Shown: piece by piece, positions 25,446 through 34,035 of the stretch
Numbering within the stretch: position 1 is the first letter of the stretch
Layout: every line of letters begins with the position of its first letter
Origin: Hominimerdicola alba
GTDB taxonomy: Bacteria; Bacillota; Clostridia; Oscillospirales; Ruminococcaceae
DNA: 64,000 bases
NCBI RefSeq assembly: GCF_900112155.1
Contig: NZ_FOKQ01000015.1
Span: 1-64,000 of the forward strand
Direction of reading: 5' to 3'
Made by a program: the position numbers and the translations under genes
The notes under the pieces: generated by a model
Told to the model about the DNA's origin: nothing
The model's input: the letters and a program-made list of their open reading frames with translations, nothing else
The model's database searches: none

Positions 25446-26495
25446 TTAGTTTGCAAGACCGGACTTTTCGATACCTTCTACGAAGTATCTCTGCAGGAAT
25501 ACATACATTACCAGTATAGGGGTTATTGAAAGCAGACAGCCTGCTTCCAGCCAAACGATTATCTGACGAACAGATACCGACTGATTGTTGAACAGTGTCT
25601 TTGCAAGGGTGGTATTCAGGTTCTTCAGCATCAGTGCAACGGTGTCGTTGTTGGTGAAGAATGAACTTGATACATAGTAGTCGTTCCAGTACCATACGAT
25701 GGAGAACAGGAATACTGTCAGGAATGACTGCCTTGCGTTAGGTATCATTATCTTTACATAGGTGTAAAGAGGTGAACAGCCGTCCAGATAAGCCGCGTCC
25801 TCAAGCTCCTTGGGCAGTCCTCTGAAGAACTGACGGAAGATGAAGATGAACAGACCTGCTCTTATGCCATTTGCAAACAGTGCAGGCAGGTACATTGTCC
25901 AGCCGCTGTTTATCAGCGAAGTGGATTTGCCCAGTGTGAATATCTTAGCCAGGAACTGGGGCTTGAAATATGCATACTGCATATACAGGGGGATCGTTGT
26001 TATCTGGGGAGGAACGATTATCATCATAACAACTATGCCGAACAGGAAATTCTTGCCCTTGAACTTGAATCTTGCGAATCCATAGCCTGTTATCGAACAG
26101 GTAGCTACCTGAAGAACAGAAGATACCAGATTCAGGATGATTGTGTTCAGCAGTGTCTTGTCAAACTTCATTACCTTCCAGGTATCCTTGATGTTCTGCA
26201 TGGTGAAGTTCTTGGGGATCCAGATGATAGAAGGATCGTTCATCTGTTCGTTGGGTCTGAATGCTGTTGAAAGCATGAATATCAGAGGATAGAGTATGAC
26301 AAAGCACAGACCGAAGAGTATCAGAAATCTGAATACAGGCCAGACAGCGCCGATGGCTTTCTGTCTTTTGTTGTACTTTATCTGGTCGGGAGTAAGGAAT
26401 TTTTCAAGACCTATCTCCTTCATTCGCTTCTCACGAGCTTTGATAGCAGCCTTACGTTCTTTTTCAAACTGCTTTTCTTCTTTTTTAGTTGCCAC
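25446..26495 (-). CDS. carbohydrate ABC transporter permease (MalG type)
   Basis: GTG at 26495 with AAGGGGGG a few bases upstream; the open frame extends into the previous gene without support. The 349-residue protein has a long charged cytosolic N-terminus, six predicted helices, and the binding-protein-dependent EAA loop ELEDAAYLDGCSPLYTYVKIMIPNARQS that docks the ATPase. It forms a heterodimer with the gene upstream (26509). Last gene of the ten-gene operon, 13 bases after that partner. Confidence 0.9.
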   Translation of the reverse strand: MATKKEEKQFEKERKAAIKAREKRMKEIGLEKFLTPDQIKYNKRQKAIGAVWPVFRFLILFGLCFVILYPLIFMLSTAFRPNEQMNDPSIIWIPKNFTMQNIKDTWKVMKFDKTLLNTIILNLVSSVLQVATCSITGYGFARFKFKGKNFLFGIVVMMIIVPPQITTIPLYMQYAYFKPQFLAKIFTLGKSTSLINSGWTMYLPALFANGIRAGLFIFIFRQFFRGLPKELEDAAYLDGCSPLYTYVKIMIPNARQSFLTVFLFSIVWYWNDYYVSSSFFTNNDTVALMLKNLNTTLAKTLFNNQSVSVRQIIVWLEAGCLLSITPILVMYVFLQRYFVEGIEKSGLAN

Positions 26496-26508
26496 TTCTA
26501 TCCCCCCC

Positions 26509-27471
26509 TTACTCAACTTCGTAGTAGATGACCTTGTTAAGGATAGCAACTATGATGCCAAGGCAAATACCTATTATAAGGAAGTATGCCCACGCCATCG
26601 CAGCTGAATATCCGTGCTGCCAGTTGGTAGACTTGTTCAGAACTATGGTCATTACCTTGTTGCCGGGGTCAACGAAAGAGTCAACTACCGTATAAACAAC
26701 GCTTGCGAGTATCATAGGGCTTATGGTGGGGAGAGTTATCTTCCAGAAGAATTCCCACGAAGTAGCGCCCTCCATCTGAGCCGCTTCCTTGGAAGCAGGG
26801 GAAATGCCCTGAAGTGCCGCGAGTATCAGAAGTATCTGTATACCCGAGTTCCAAACCAGATTGAAGATATCTGTTGTCAGCGAATTTATGATGTTTGAAA
26901 GCTTGTCGCTGATATTGTAGATTCCCAGGAAGTTAAGCAGCTGATCTACAAGGTTAGCCTCAAACATAGTGCTGAACTGCTCAGAACCGCCCGAGTAGCC
27001 GCCTGTGCTCATGTTGCCGTTGATGATATCCATAACAGGACCGGTAGCTATGATAACAGGCAGGAAGAATACCGCTCTTGCGAAAGTTCTTCCCTTGAAC
27101 TTCTGGTTCAGAACCAGTGCAATGAATATCGAGAAAATAATGATCAGAGGAGTTCTCAGCGCAGTGTTTTTCAGCATATCCACCAGCGCGAGAGTATATT
27201 CCTGATCCTTACGGAAAGCATTGACATAGTTCTTCATGCCTATCCACTTCATCTTCATGCCGCCGACTTCTACCGCTGTTTCGTTGAAGGAGTAGATGAG
27301 GGACATAATCAGAGGTGCGATGAAGAAGTATATCGTGCCCAACGCCCAGAGACCTATAAAGCCGTAGCCGTAAAGTCCCTTTCTTTTCTCATAGGAAAGA
27401 ACGTGCTTTTTCTGCTTTGCGGAAGCCGTATTTTCGGAAGTCTGAACTGCTTTGTTATTTTCTTTGCTCAT
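26509..27471 (-). CDS. sugar ABC transporter permease (MalF type)
   Basis: The ATG at 27471 shares a base with the stop of the DUF5696 gene (TAATG) and follows AAGGAGGT. The 320-residue protein has six or seven helices and an EAA motif (SKEAAQMEGATSWEFFWKITLPTISP). The loop between helices is longer than usual, around residues 155-205. It pairs with the MalG-type permease after it. The coupling to the DUF5696 gene suggests coordinated production. Confidence 0.9.
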   Translation of the reverse strand: MSKENNKAVQTSENTASAKQKKHVLSYEKRKGLYGYGFIGLWALGTIYFFIAPLIMSLIYSFNETAVEVGGMKMKWIGMKNYVNAFRKDQEYTLALVDMLKNTALRTPLIIIFSIFIALVLNQKFKGRTFARAVFFLPVIIATGPVMDIINGNMSTGGYSGGSEQFSTMFEANLVDQLLNFLGIYNISDKLSNIINSLTTDIFNLVWNSGIQILLILAALQGISPASKEAAQMEGATSWEFFWKITLPTISPMILASVVYTVVDSFVDPGNKVMTIVLNKSTNWQHGYSAAMAWAYFLIIGICLGIIVAILNKVIYYEVE

Positions 27472-29858
27472 TATTTCAAACCTCCTTCGATACATTTTTC
27501 AATGCTGACGTTCTTGCCGTCAACGGTGGCGGTAGCGTTCTTCTTGTCGATCTCTACCACAACATCGGCCTTACCTTCCTTTGAATAGGTGGTAGTGAGA
27601 ACATTTCCGTCGTCACTTACCTCATACTTGCTGATAGTATAGTCGGAAACACCGCCGATAATGTTCTTTGCAGCCTTGTACTGGCTTGCTGCTGCAGCTG
27701 TCCAGCCCTTGTAGTTGGTGTAATACAGGTCATTGTACTCAGTATCCTGGAGCACATCGCTGTCAGCATAGGTGAAATCATAGTGTATCTGAGAGCCCGA
27801 AGCGAGAGCCAGCATAAAGGTCTCATCAGTGTTGGAGCTCTTGTTGATAGCGCTTGAAGCGTAAGGAACATAGCCGTGGATGACCATCTGATAGAACGGG
27901 ATATCGAAATCAGTGATATCGTATCCGCTGGAAGAAACAGGCACGCCCGATACAGTGGAAACATAAGGCAGGATGTACGCATTAGCCTCATCAGCCAGGA
28001 TAGCTCCCATATTGCTGGTTGCATTCTTGTACTCATCTACAAGTACATTCATGGTCTTGTCTCTGCAATAGGTGTCCTTTCTGGTGTAATCTCCCACCAG
28101 TCTTGAAGACAGATAACCGAAGCCTATCCTGTCGATACCTTCCTTCTGATAACTGCTTATCATCTCTTCAAATGCCTTTGAATACTTACTGGGTGACAGC
28201 AGCGCAGGAGCAACGCCCTTCTTTGCAACGCCGAATGACAGGCTGTAGGAAGACTGTCTTGAATAAGCGTTGGAAATTCTTATAGCAGTGCTTGTCAGTG
28301 TCCAGTAACCGCCTGAAGATTTGTCCATAGTGAAGTTGTTCAATGACGGGAATACCTGAACATCGTCAGTGTTGATGAAATCATTGAAATCACTTTTTCC
28401 GCCCAGCGTGCCCGAGGGCTTTGCCTTAGTGGAGATATTATCCTTTATAGCGGCATTTGTCCAGTCATTGTAGTTTACAGTGAAGCTGTTAACGCCCTTG
28501 CCCTTGAGCTCTTTAACTATCTCGCCTGCCTGATCGAAGCCTGTTATCTCGGTCTTGAGATTGAAAGGCAGACCCAGTATGGAAGTTCTCTTCAGCACGC
28601 CGCCGTAGAGATCCATGTAGAGCTTGTTGCTGAGAGCAGACTGCTTTTTAAGACCCTTCTCATCTATAAGATAGTTTCTGTATACCTCAGCACAGTCAGC
28701 ATAGTTTACAGTACCGCCGTCCTTGCTTGTAACGGGATAGTAGTGTATACCGAAACGCTCGGTCTTGATATCGCCCTTTTCAAATACGTTCAGCTTGTTG
28801 GCACTGTCACCGCTCATAAAGAACGCATCGGAAGAACGTGTCTCAAACTCAAAGTAGCAGCTGTTGTATACCTGCTTGTTCTGACCGCTGACCTGAGCCC
28901 TTGCGTATACGTTAGCGTCGCCGTCGGTAACCACCGCAACGATACCGTTGCTGCCGTTTACCGTGGAGAGTACAGGCAGATAAGCCTGCTCGGTAACTCT
29001 CGGAGCCTGCAGAGGTACCATGGTGTAGTCTCTGCCGTATACCTGCTGCATATAATCGGGATAAGTTCCCTTGCCGTTGTTGTAGTTGATGACAGCACCG
29101 CTGCCGTCGGGGATTATCATATAGCCTTCCGTGGGATTGCCGTTGTAGTCCACAGCAGGAGCTGCTGCGAAGTAAGGACAAAGCTGGAGCTTGGTAAGTA
29201 TCTTGCCGTCAACCTGTGAAGTGTTCGCCTCTTCGACCTCTGAAGAATTAACATAAACGTACAGGCTGTCCTCGCAAAGCTCATAATGAACTTTCAGCTT
29301 AACGCCCTCGGAACTGAAATTGTACTCGATAACAGCGCCCTTGTCATTGGTAGTCCACTTGGGTCTTGCCTTATTTGAGTATATAGGCGCCGCGGATTCT
29401 GTTCTCTTTTCCTGTCTCAGGTCACCGACCTTGATAGCGCAGCTTGATGCGATCTGCTTTCTCAGCGCTTTCTTCATCATGTTGCCCTTTTCAACATCGA
29501 CTACCTGATCTTCGGAAAATACGTTTATAGGAGAAGTCCACCAGTAAGCGCCGCTGCTCTTTACATAAAGACCGAGTCTCTCGTTCTCTTCGTCGCCGTA
29601 GAGAATGAAGTTGTCGTTCTCACAGAGCTTTTGAGCCATAGCTGCAGCCTGCTCGTCGGATATCTTTTCGGGGAGAGCATCCTCAGCTCCCGAAGTATCC
29701 TCATCAGCCGCTGCGGTCTCTTCGACCTCCGCAGTTTCCTCCACCGCGGCGGTATCCTCTTCAGCATCAGCCGAAGTAACGGCCATAGAACCCAGAGGCA
29801 TCAGCATAGTAAGGCACAAACCAAAGACAATCGCTTTTTTATAACTTTTATTATGCAT
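27471..29858 (-). CDS. secreted DUF5696-family protein
   Basis: The 795-residue protein has a signal peptide (residues 1-30, MHNKSYKKAIVFGLCLTMLM) and an acidic Ala/Glu/Thr linker (31-62). A beta-rich N-terminal half follows (LYVKSSGAYWWTSPINVF ... EGYMIIPDGSGAVINYNNGKG). From about residue 400 there is a region like a TIM barrel of glycoside hydrolases (LNNFTMDKSSGG, RIGFGYLSSRLVGDY, DEANAYILPYVSTV). I recognise it as DUF5696, a family found beside MalF/MalG permeases and YIP1 proteins in Clostridia. Hydrolase activity is suspected but not shown. No sorting signal or dockerin is present. Confidence 0.82.
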   Translation of the reverse strand: MHNKSYKKAIVFGLCLTMLMPLGSMAVTSADAEEDTAAVEETAEVEETAAADEDTSGAEDALPEKISDEQAAAMAQKLCENDNFILYGDEENERLGLYVKSSGAYWWTSPINVFSEDQVVDVEKGNMMKKALRKQIASSCAIKVGDLRQEKRTESAAPIYSNKARPKWTTNDKGAVIEYNFSSEGVKLKVHYELCEDSLYVYVNSSEVEEANTSQVDGKILTKLQLCPYFAAAPAVDYNGNPTEGYMIIPDGSGAVINYNNGKGTYPDYMQQVYGRDYTMVPLQAPRVTEQAYLPVLSTVNGSNGIVAVVTDGDANVYARAQVSGQNKQVYNSCYFEFETRSSDAFFMSGDSANKLNVFEKGDIKTERFGIHYYPVTSKDGGTVNYADCAEVYRNYLIDEKGLKKQSALSNKLYMDLYGGVLKRTSILGLPFNLKTEITGFDQAGEIVKELKGKGVNSFTVNYNDWTNAAIKDNISTKAKPSGTLGGKSDFNDFINTDDVQVFPSLNNFTMDKSSGGYWTLTSTAIRISNAYSRQSSYSLSFGVAKKGVAPALLSPSKYSKAFEEMISSYQKEGIDRIGFGYLSSRLVGDYTRKDTYCRDKTMNVLVDEYKNATSNMGAILADEANAYILPYVSTVSGVPVSSSGYDITDFDIPFYQMVIHGYVPYASSAINKSSNTDETFMLALASGSQIHYDFTYADSDVLQDTEYNDLYYTNYKGWTAAAASQYKAAKNIIGGVSDYTISKYEVSDDGNVLTTTYSKEGKADVVVEIDKKNATATVDGKNVSIEKCIEGGLK

Positions 29859-29878
29859 TTTAACACCACCGTTTCTAA

Positions 29879-30508
29879 TTAGCCTCGGATCCTATACGCG
29901 ATCTCAGTATAGATCTGATAGATGAATACGTAAACCTGCTGGAACAGAGAGAGCAGAAGTATTGCCAGGAACAGTATCAGCAGCATCGCTGCCACTGTCA
30001 GCAGCATAGATATCAGAGTCTTGCCGAAGGAATACTGATGGCAGGCTCTCATGGCCTGTATCATAAGTACTATTGACCAGCCCATTCCCAGATAGTAAAG
30101 TGCCGCGATCCAGATGGCCTCTTCCTGTACCAGGAAGTTTGAGAGAAGTACTCGTATAAGTGTGCATACTATGTAAGGCACCAGGGAGTAAGCTGAGTAG
30201 ATACAGATCTTTTTGAAAGTACCCTCGCCCTCCAGAAGTGTACATATGGACCAGTTGCCGATGCACCATGTAATGTAGTATACCACCGACTGAACTATCA
30301 GCGGAACGACATTGAAGATCTTTACGTAGTTGCTGTTGAACTGGAAGCCTGTCAGCTGTCTGTCAGCTACCATTGCAACAAACAGTAAGAATACTATCAC
30401 CGCAGATATCCTTACAGATCCCTGCTTCTTCCATCTCAGATCCTCAAAGCCTTCAACAGGGTGGAAGATACAGTGCTTTAACCAGCCAATGGGTGTAAAT
30501 TCATACAT
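29879..30508 (-). CDS. YIP1-family membrane protein
   Basis: The 209-residue protein has about five membrane helices and the layout of the YIP1 family, with a short cytosolic N-terminus (FHPVEGFEDLRWKKQGSVR) that is a family hallmark. GGGAGG precedes the ATG, which lies 3 bases after the stop of the NHL/TPR gene. Function in bacteria unknown; it co-occurs with DUF5696 loci and may help assemble or stabilise the transporter. Confidence 0.85.
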   Translation of the reverse strand: MYEFTPIGWLKHCIFHPVEGFEDLRWKKQGSVRISAVIVFLLFVAMVADRQLTGFQFNSNYVKIFNVVPLIVQSVVYYITWCIGNWSICTLLEGEGTFKKICIYSAYSLVPYIVCTLIRVLLSNFLVQEEAIWIAALYYLGMGWSIVLMIQAMRACHQYSFGKTLISMLLTVAAMLLILFLAILLLSLFQQVYVFIYQIYTEIAYRIRG

Positions 30509-30511
30509 GAC

Positions 30512-32113
30512 TTATCTTCCCTCCTTCTTCTTTGGTATCAATTTACCGAGCTTGCCCTTGATAATATAGATATTTCTCTTGTGCAGCTTGGAAAGTACGA
30601 TCAGCCATACTACCAGCACCGCGATAACGGTAACGATAATATTGAAGTTCTTCTCAATGAACTCGTTTCTTGCGTACTTGAATGCTCTGTCGTAAGATCT
30701 CTGAGCATAAGCTGTCTCAAAGTAATCCAGAGCCTTCTGGTACTCACCCTCGTTCAGTGCAGCCTTGCCGAGACCCATATACGCCATAGGGTAGCCGCCG
30801 TCTCTTGCGAGAACGTTCTCCCAGATAGGCTTTGCCTCGGAGTATCTGCCCTGATCGTAAAGCTCGATAGCTTCATGCATCAGCGAACCGAATGTGGTCT
30901 CGGAGTAGATGGTTATATCGTTCTTCGAGCCGTCAAGCACGTAGATATTATTGTTGTAAGCTTCCACCGCGTTGGGGTTAGAGAAGCTTCCGCGCTGATC
31001 GTTGGTAGAGTTCTTTGTACCGAAAATACAAAGCAGCTCAGCATTTCTGTCGTACTGGAATACACGTCCCGTGGAGAAGTCCAGCACGTTTATCAGACCG
31101 TTGTCGGATATACAGATATCCGTAAGTCTGGTAGAATAAGTCTGGTTCGCAGTAGCATCGTACTCCGAAGCCATATCACCGAAGATGTAGGTATCACCGG
31201 TGGAGTTGTTCCAGATATTGTAGCCTGCGGGATTCAGCTTCTTTACAGCGTCCGTAGTGGCATTTGCAGCCTCGGTAACGGTGTATATGAAACCGCCGTC
31301 GTCGATATCGAAGTTTGCATACTCAACAGGTACGTTTCTCTGCATACCCGAGATCTGCTCGTTTGAAGCGAACTTTCTCCAGAGCTTCTGAGCGATAACA
31401 GCAGCTGTTACCTCAACTCTGTTGGCACCGAAGTAACCCTGGAACTTGCCCGACTTTGTGAACTGCACCGCACCCTGGTTAACAGAGGTACAAACCGCAT
31501 AAACGTTCTCAGCCTTATCTGCTACTACCTTTGAGGGGTTGAAAGTCTCAACGGTGTAGAGGTCTGTCTCGGGTCTTGTGTATTCAATCACAAGCTTGAG
31601 TTCCTTTTCGGATTCTACCGAAGCCTTTACAACTCTTGAATTTTCATAATCTGCAATGTATATGTAAAGCTTGCCGTCAAGCACGCTGCGCTTTACATAA
31701 ATTCCCGAGGGAGCGGCGAAATTCTTACCGTCTGAAGCACCTGTATAAGCGCCCACCAGTTTCAGATCTTCATCCAGTCTGATGATACGGTTATTATCGG
31801 TATCTGCCACCCAGAACTGTTTCAGCTCGGGATCAAAGTACATATCCTTTGAATTTGAAAGCCTTGCGGAAGCCTTCTCGCTGATGAACAGCGGATCTTC
31901 GGGATCCGAAAGCCTGCCAAGTCCCATATCAAATCCGGTAACGGTCTTATCGATACGGTAAGCATTCTGCGAAGGTATCGGGTCGCCCCAGAAATCGTAT
32001 ATGTAGGACTTGTAGGGTTCTGCTGCGTAAGCATTCAGCGTCATCGACATTGCAGCGACGGCAGCCAGTCCTGCGCAGAGAATCTTTTTAAAAGAATTTT
32101 TTATTCTCAACAC
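30512..32113 (-). CDS. secreted NHL/beta-propeller and TPR protein with C-terminal anchor
   Basis: The 533-residue product starts at GTG 32113, after AAAGGTG. It has a signal peptide ending AYAAEP (about residue 33). Residues 60-400 form repeated beta-propeller blades of the NHL type (QFWVADTDNNRIIRLDEDLKLVG, LYIYIADYENSRVVKAS, DNGLINVLDFSTGRVFQYD). A short TPR-like pair follows (YDQGRYSEAKPIWENVL, GEYQKALDYFETAYAQRSYDRAF). Near the end is one membrane helix (FNIIVTVIAVLVVWLIVLSKLH) with a positive tail. It should be displayed outside the cell and anchored by the C-terminal helix, perhaps a scaffold or receptor for the same glycan. Confidence 0.85.
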   Translation of the reverse strand: MLRIKNSFKKILCAGLAAVAAMSMTLNAYAAEPYKSYIYDFWGDPIPSQNAYRIDKTVTGFDMGLGRLSDPEDPLFISEKASARLSNSKDMYFDPELKQFWVADTDNNRIIRLDEDLKLVGAYTGASDGKNFAAPSGIYVKRSVLDGKLYIYIADYENSRVVKASVESEKELKLVIEYTRPETDLYTVETFNPSKVVADKAENVYAVCTSVNQGAVQFTKSGKFQGYFGANRVEVTAAVIAQKLWRKFASNEQISGMQRNVPVEYANFDIDDGGFIYTVTEAANATTDAVKKLNPAGYNIWNNSTGDTYIFGDMASEYDATANQTYSTRLTDICISDNGLINVLDFSTGRVFQYDRNAELLCIFGTKNSTNDQRGSFSNPNAVEAYNNNIYVLDGSKNDITIYSETTFGSLMHEAIELYDQGRYSEAKPIWENVLARDGGYPMAYMGLGKAALNEGEYQKALDYFETAYAQRSYDRAFKYARNEFIEKNFNIIVTVIAVLVVWLIVLSKLHKRNIYIIKGKLGKLIPKKKEGR

Positions 32114-32158
32114 TACTTATCACCTTTTTCCTTTTCTAGTTCTCATGTCGGATACCTA

Positions 32159-33061
32159 TTAATCCTTCATACCGGAATTCGCCATGGTCTCCATTACGTT
32201 GCCCTGTGCAACCAGGAATACCAGCAGCGGAGGAATGAGAAGTACAACGCTCGAAGCGAAGGTAACGCCCTGACGGGCAAGACCTGCCGCGGAGATCTGC
32301 TGTACAACAGTAGGTAGTGTTTTGAGTTCTTCCGAATATATCAGAGCGCCGCCCTGCATATTCCATGCGCCCTGGAATGCGAAGATTATCAGGGTCATCA
32401 GTGCGGGCTTTGAGTTTGGAACGACGATCTGCCAGCATATCCTGAACAGGCTTGCGCCGTCAACCTTTGCAGCCTCTACCATAGCATCGTGTATCGTGGA
32501 CATTGACTGTCTCATCAGGTACAGACCGATAGATGTGGAGATGCTGGGGAGTATCAGTGCCCAGTAGGTATCTATCATTCTCAGCTTAGCCATTACCATG
32601 AACTGCATGATCCATGTTGCGTTTGAAGCGAACAGCAGCGCAAGTACGATGACCTGGTTGATGAACTTATCACCGGGGAAACGGCACTTTGAAAGTACGA
32701 ATGCCGCGCAGCAGCAAACAAAGAGGTTCGCGCCGCAGATAACGATGGTGATGAAGAAGCTGTTGAAGATATATCTGGAAAGCGGCACCTGCCATGAGTT
32801 AGCCGCAACTCTGAACATATCCGAGAAGTTCCTTCCCGTGGGATTGATAACGTAAAGCTTCGGCGGGAACACGAAGAGTTCCTCAACAGGCTTTAACGAC
32901 TGTATCACCGAGTAGTACAGCGGGAATACCATGAATGCACCCAGAAGCACCAAAAATATGAATATGCAGACATCGCCCGCTCTTGAGCCGTTGATAGACT
33001 TCTTCTTATCAGAGACTTTGAGCTTCTCGATAGACTGCTTCTTTTTCTTTCTTCCAGCCAT
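32159..33061 (-). CDS. carbohydrate ABC transporter permease (MalG type)
   Basis: The 300-residue protein has a Lys-rich N-terminus, six helices and an EAA loop (MVEAAKVDGASLFRICWQIVVPNSKP). RBS AAAAGGGGGG precedes the ATG. It is coupled to the MalF-type gene upstream (19-base gap), giving the first of two permease pairs in this operon. Confidence 0.92.
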   Translation of the reverse strand: MAGRKKKKQSIEKLKVSDKKKSINGSRAGDVCIFIFLVLLGAFMVFPLYYSVIQSLKPVEELFVFPPKLYVINPTGRNFSDMFRVAANSWQVPLSRYIFNSFFITIVICGANLFVCCCAAFVLSKCRFPGDKFINQVIVLALLFASNATWIMQFMVMAKLRMIDTYWALILPSISTSIGLYLMRQSMSTIHDAMVEAAKVDGASLFRICWQIVVPNSKPALMTLIIFAFQGAWNMQGGALIYSEELKTLPTVVQQISAAGLARQGVTFASSVVLLIPPLLVFLVAQGNVMETMANSGMKD

Positions 33062-33079
33062 TTGAAATATTCCCCCCTT

Positions 33080-34015
33080 TTAATCAAGATACTTGCCGAG
33101 TATCCAGTTGACACCCTTGTTGGCAAGAAGCATCGCAGCGAAGAGCACGAAACATATCGCTGACGAATAGCCCATCTCATAACGTACCCAGCCGTAGTCG
33201 GTAGCGTGGTTCATTATGGTATGTGCTGCATAGTCGGTGGAAGGCAGACCAACCAGGTTCTGACCTACCATACCAACAGTGAACGAAGTGGATATCTGCA
33301 TAACAGCTGCGAACAGGAGCTGAGGTCCCATAGAGGGGATAGTGATCTTGAAAAGTTCCTGCCATCTGTTCTTGATACCCTCGATAGCGCCAGCCTCGTA
33401 CATAGACTTGTCTATGTTCTGGAAGCCTGCACGTATCGCCAGGAAGCCTGCACCCATCGACATCCACAGCTGAACGATGATAACTACCGTCAGTATGTAC
33501 TTGGTGTCGGTTATCCACTGTGCAGGTGATTTCAGTATGCCCAGATCCATAAGCACAGCGTTCAGGTAACCGTAGGAGTCGCCCGAAAGGATCAGCTGCC
33601 AGGTAACATATACCGATGTTGTCATGGAAGGAGCATAGAATACGAATGTAAAGAATGTTTTCAGGAACGGGTTCATCTCGTTTATCAGCCACGCGATAAG
33701 GAAGCTGAGAACATAGGAGAAGGGACCTGTGAATATCGCGAATATCAGAGTATTTCTGACTGCGATAAGGAATACGTCGTCATTTACGAACAGTGTATAG
33801 AAGTTTGAAAGACCTACCCATTTCGGCATCTGTATCATGTTGAAGTTTGTGAAGCCCATAGGGAGCGACATGATAACAGGCACCACCGTGAACGTGATAA
33901 AGAATATCATGAAAGGAACGAGCATCAGGTAACAGCCCTTGTTAGCTTTTACCATGTGCCAGGTATAAGCCCATCTGCCCTGTTTGTTCATAGGGCCGCG
34001 AGTATTTCTAGCCAT
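33080..34015 (-). CDS. sugar ABC transporter permease (MalF type)
   Basis: The 311-residue protein has six membrane helices and the EAA motif (MYEAGAIEGIKNRWQELFKITIPSMGP). It follows the solute-binding protein gene by 20 bases and starts after AAAGGAG. Partner of the permease at 32159. Confidence 0.92.
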   Translation of the reverse strand: MARNTRGPMNKQGRWAYTWHMVKANKGCYLMLVPFMIFFITFTVVPVIMSLPMGFTNFNMIQMPKWVGLSNFYTLFVNDDVFLIAVRNTLIFAIFTGPFSYVLSFLIAWLINEMNPFLKTFFTFVFYAPSMTTSVYVTWQLILSGDSYGYLNAVLMDLGILKSPAQWITDTKYILTVVIIVQLWMSMGAGFLAIRAGFQNIDKSMYEAGAIEGIKNRWQELFKITIPSMGPQLLFAAVMQISTSFTVGMVGQNLVGLPSTDYAAHTIMNHATDYGWVRYEMGYSSAICFVLFAAMLLANKGVNWILGKYLD

Positions 34016-34035
34016 AACACAGCACTCTCCTTTCC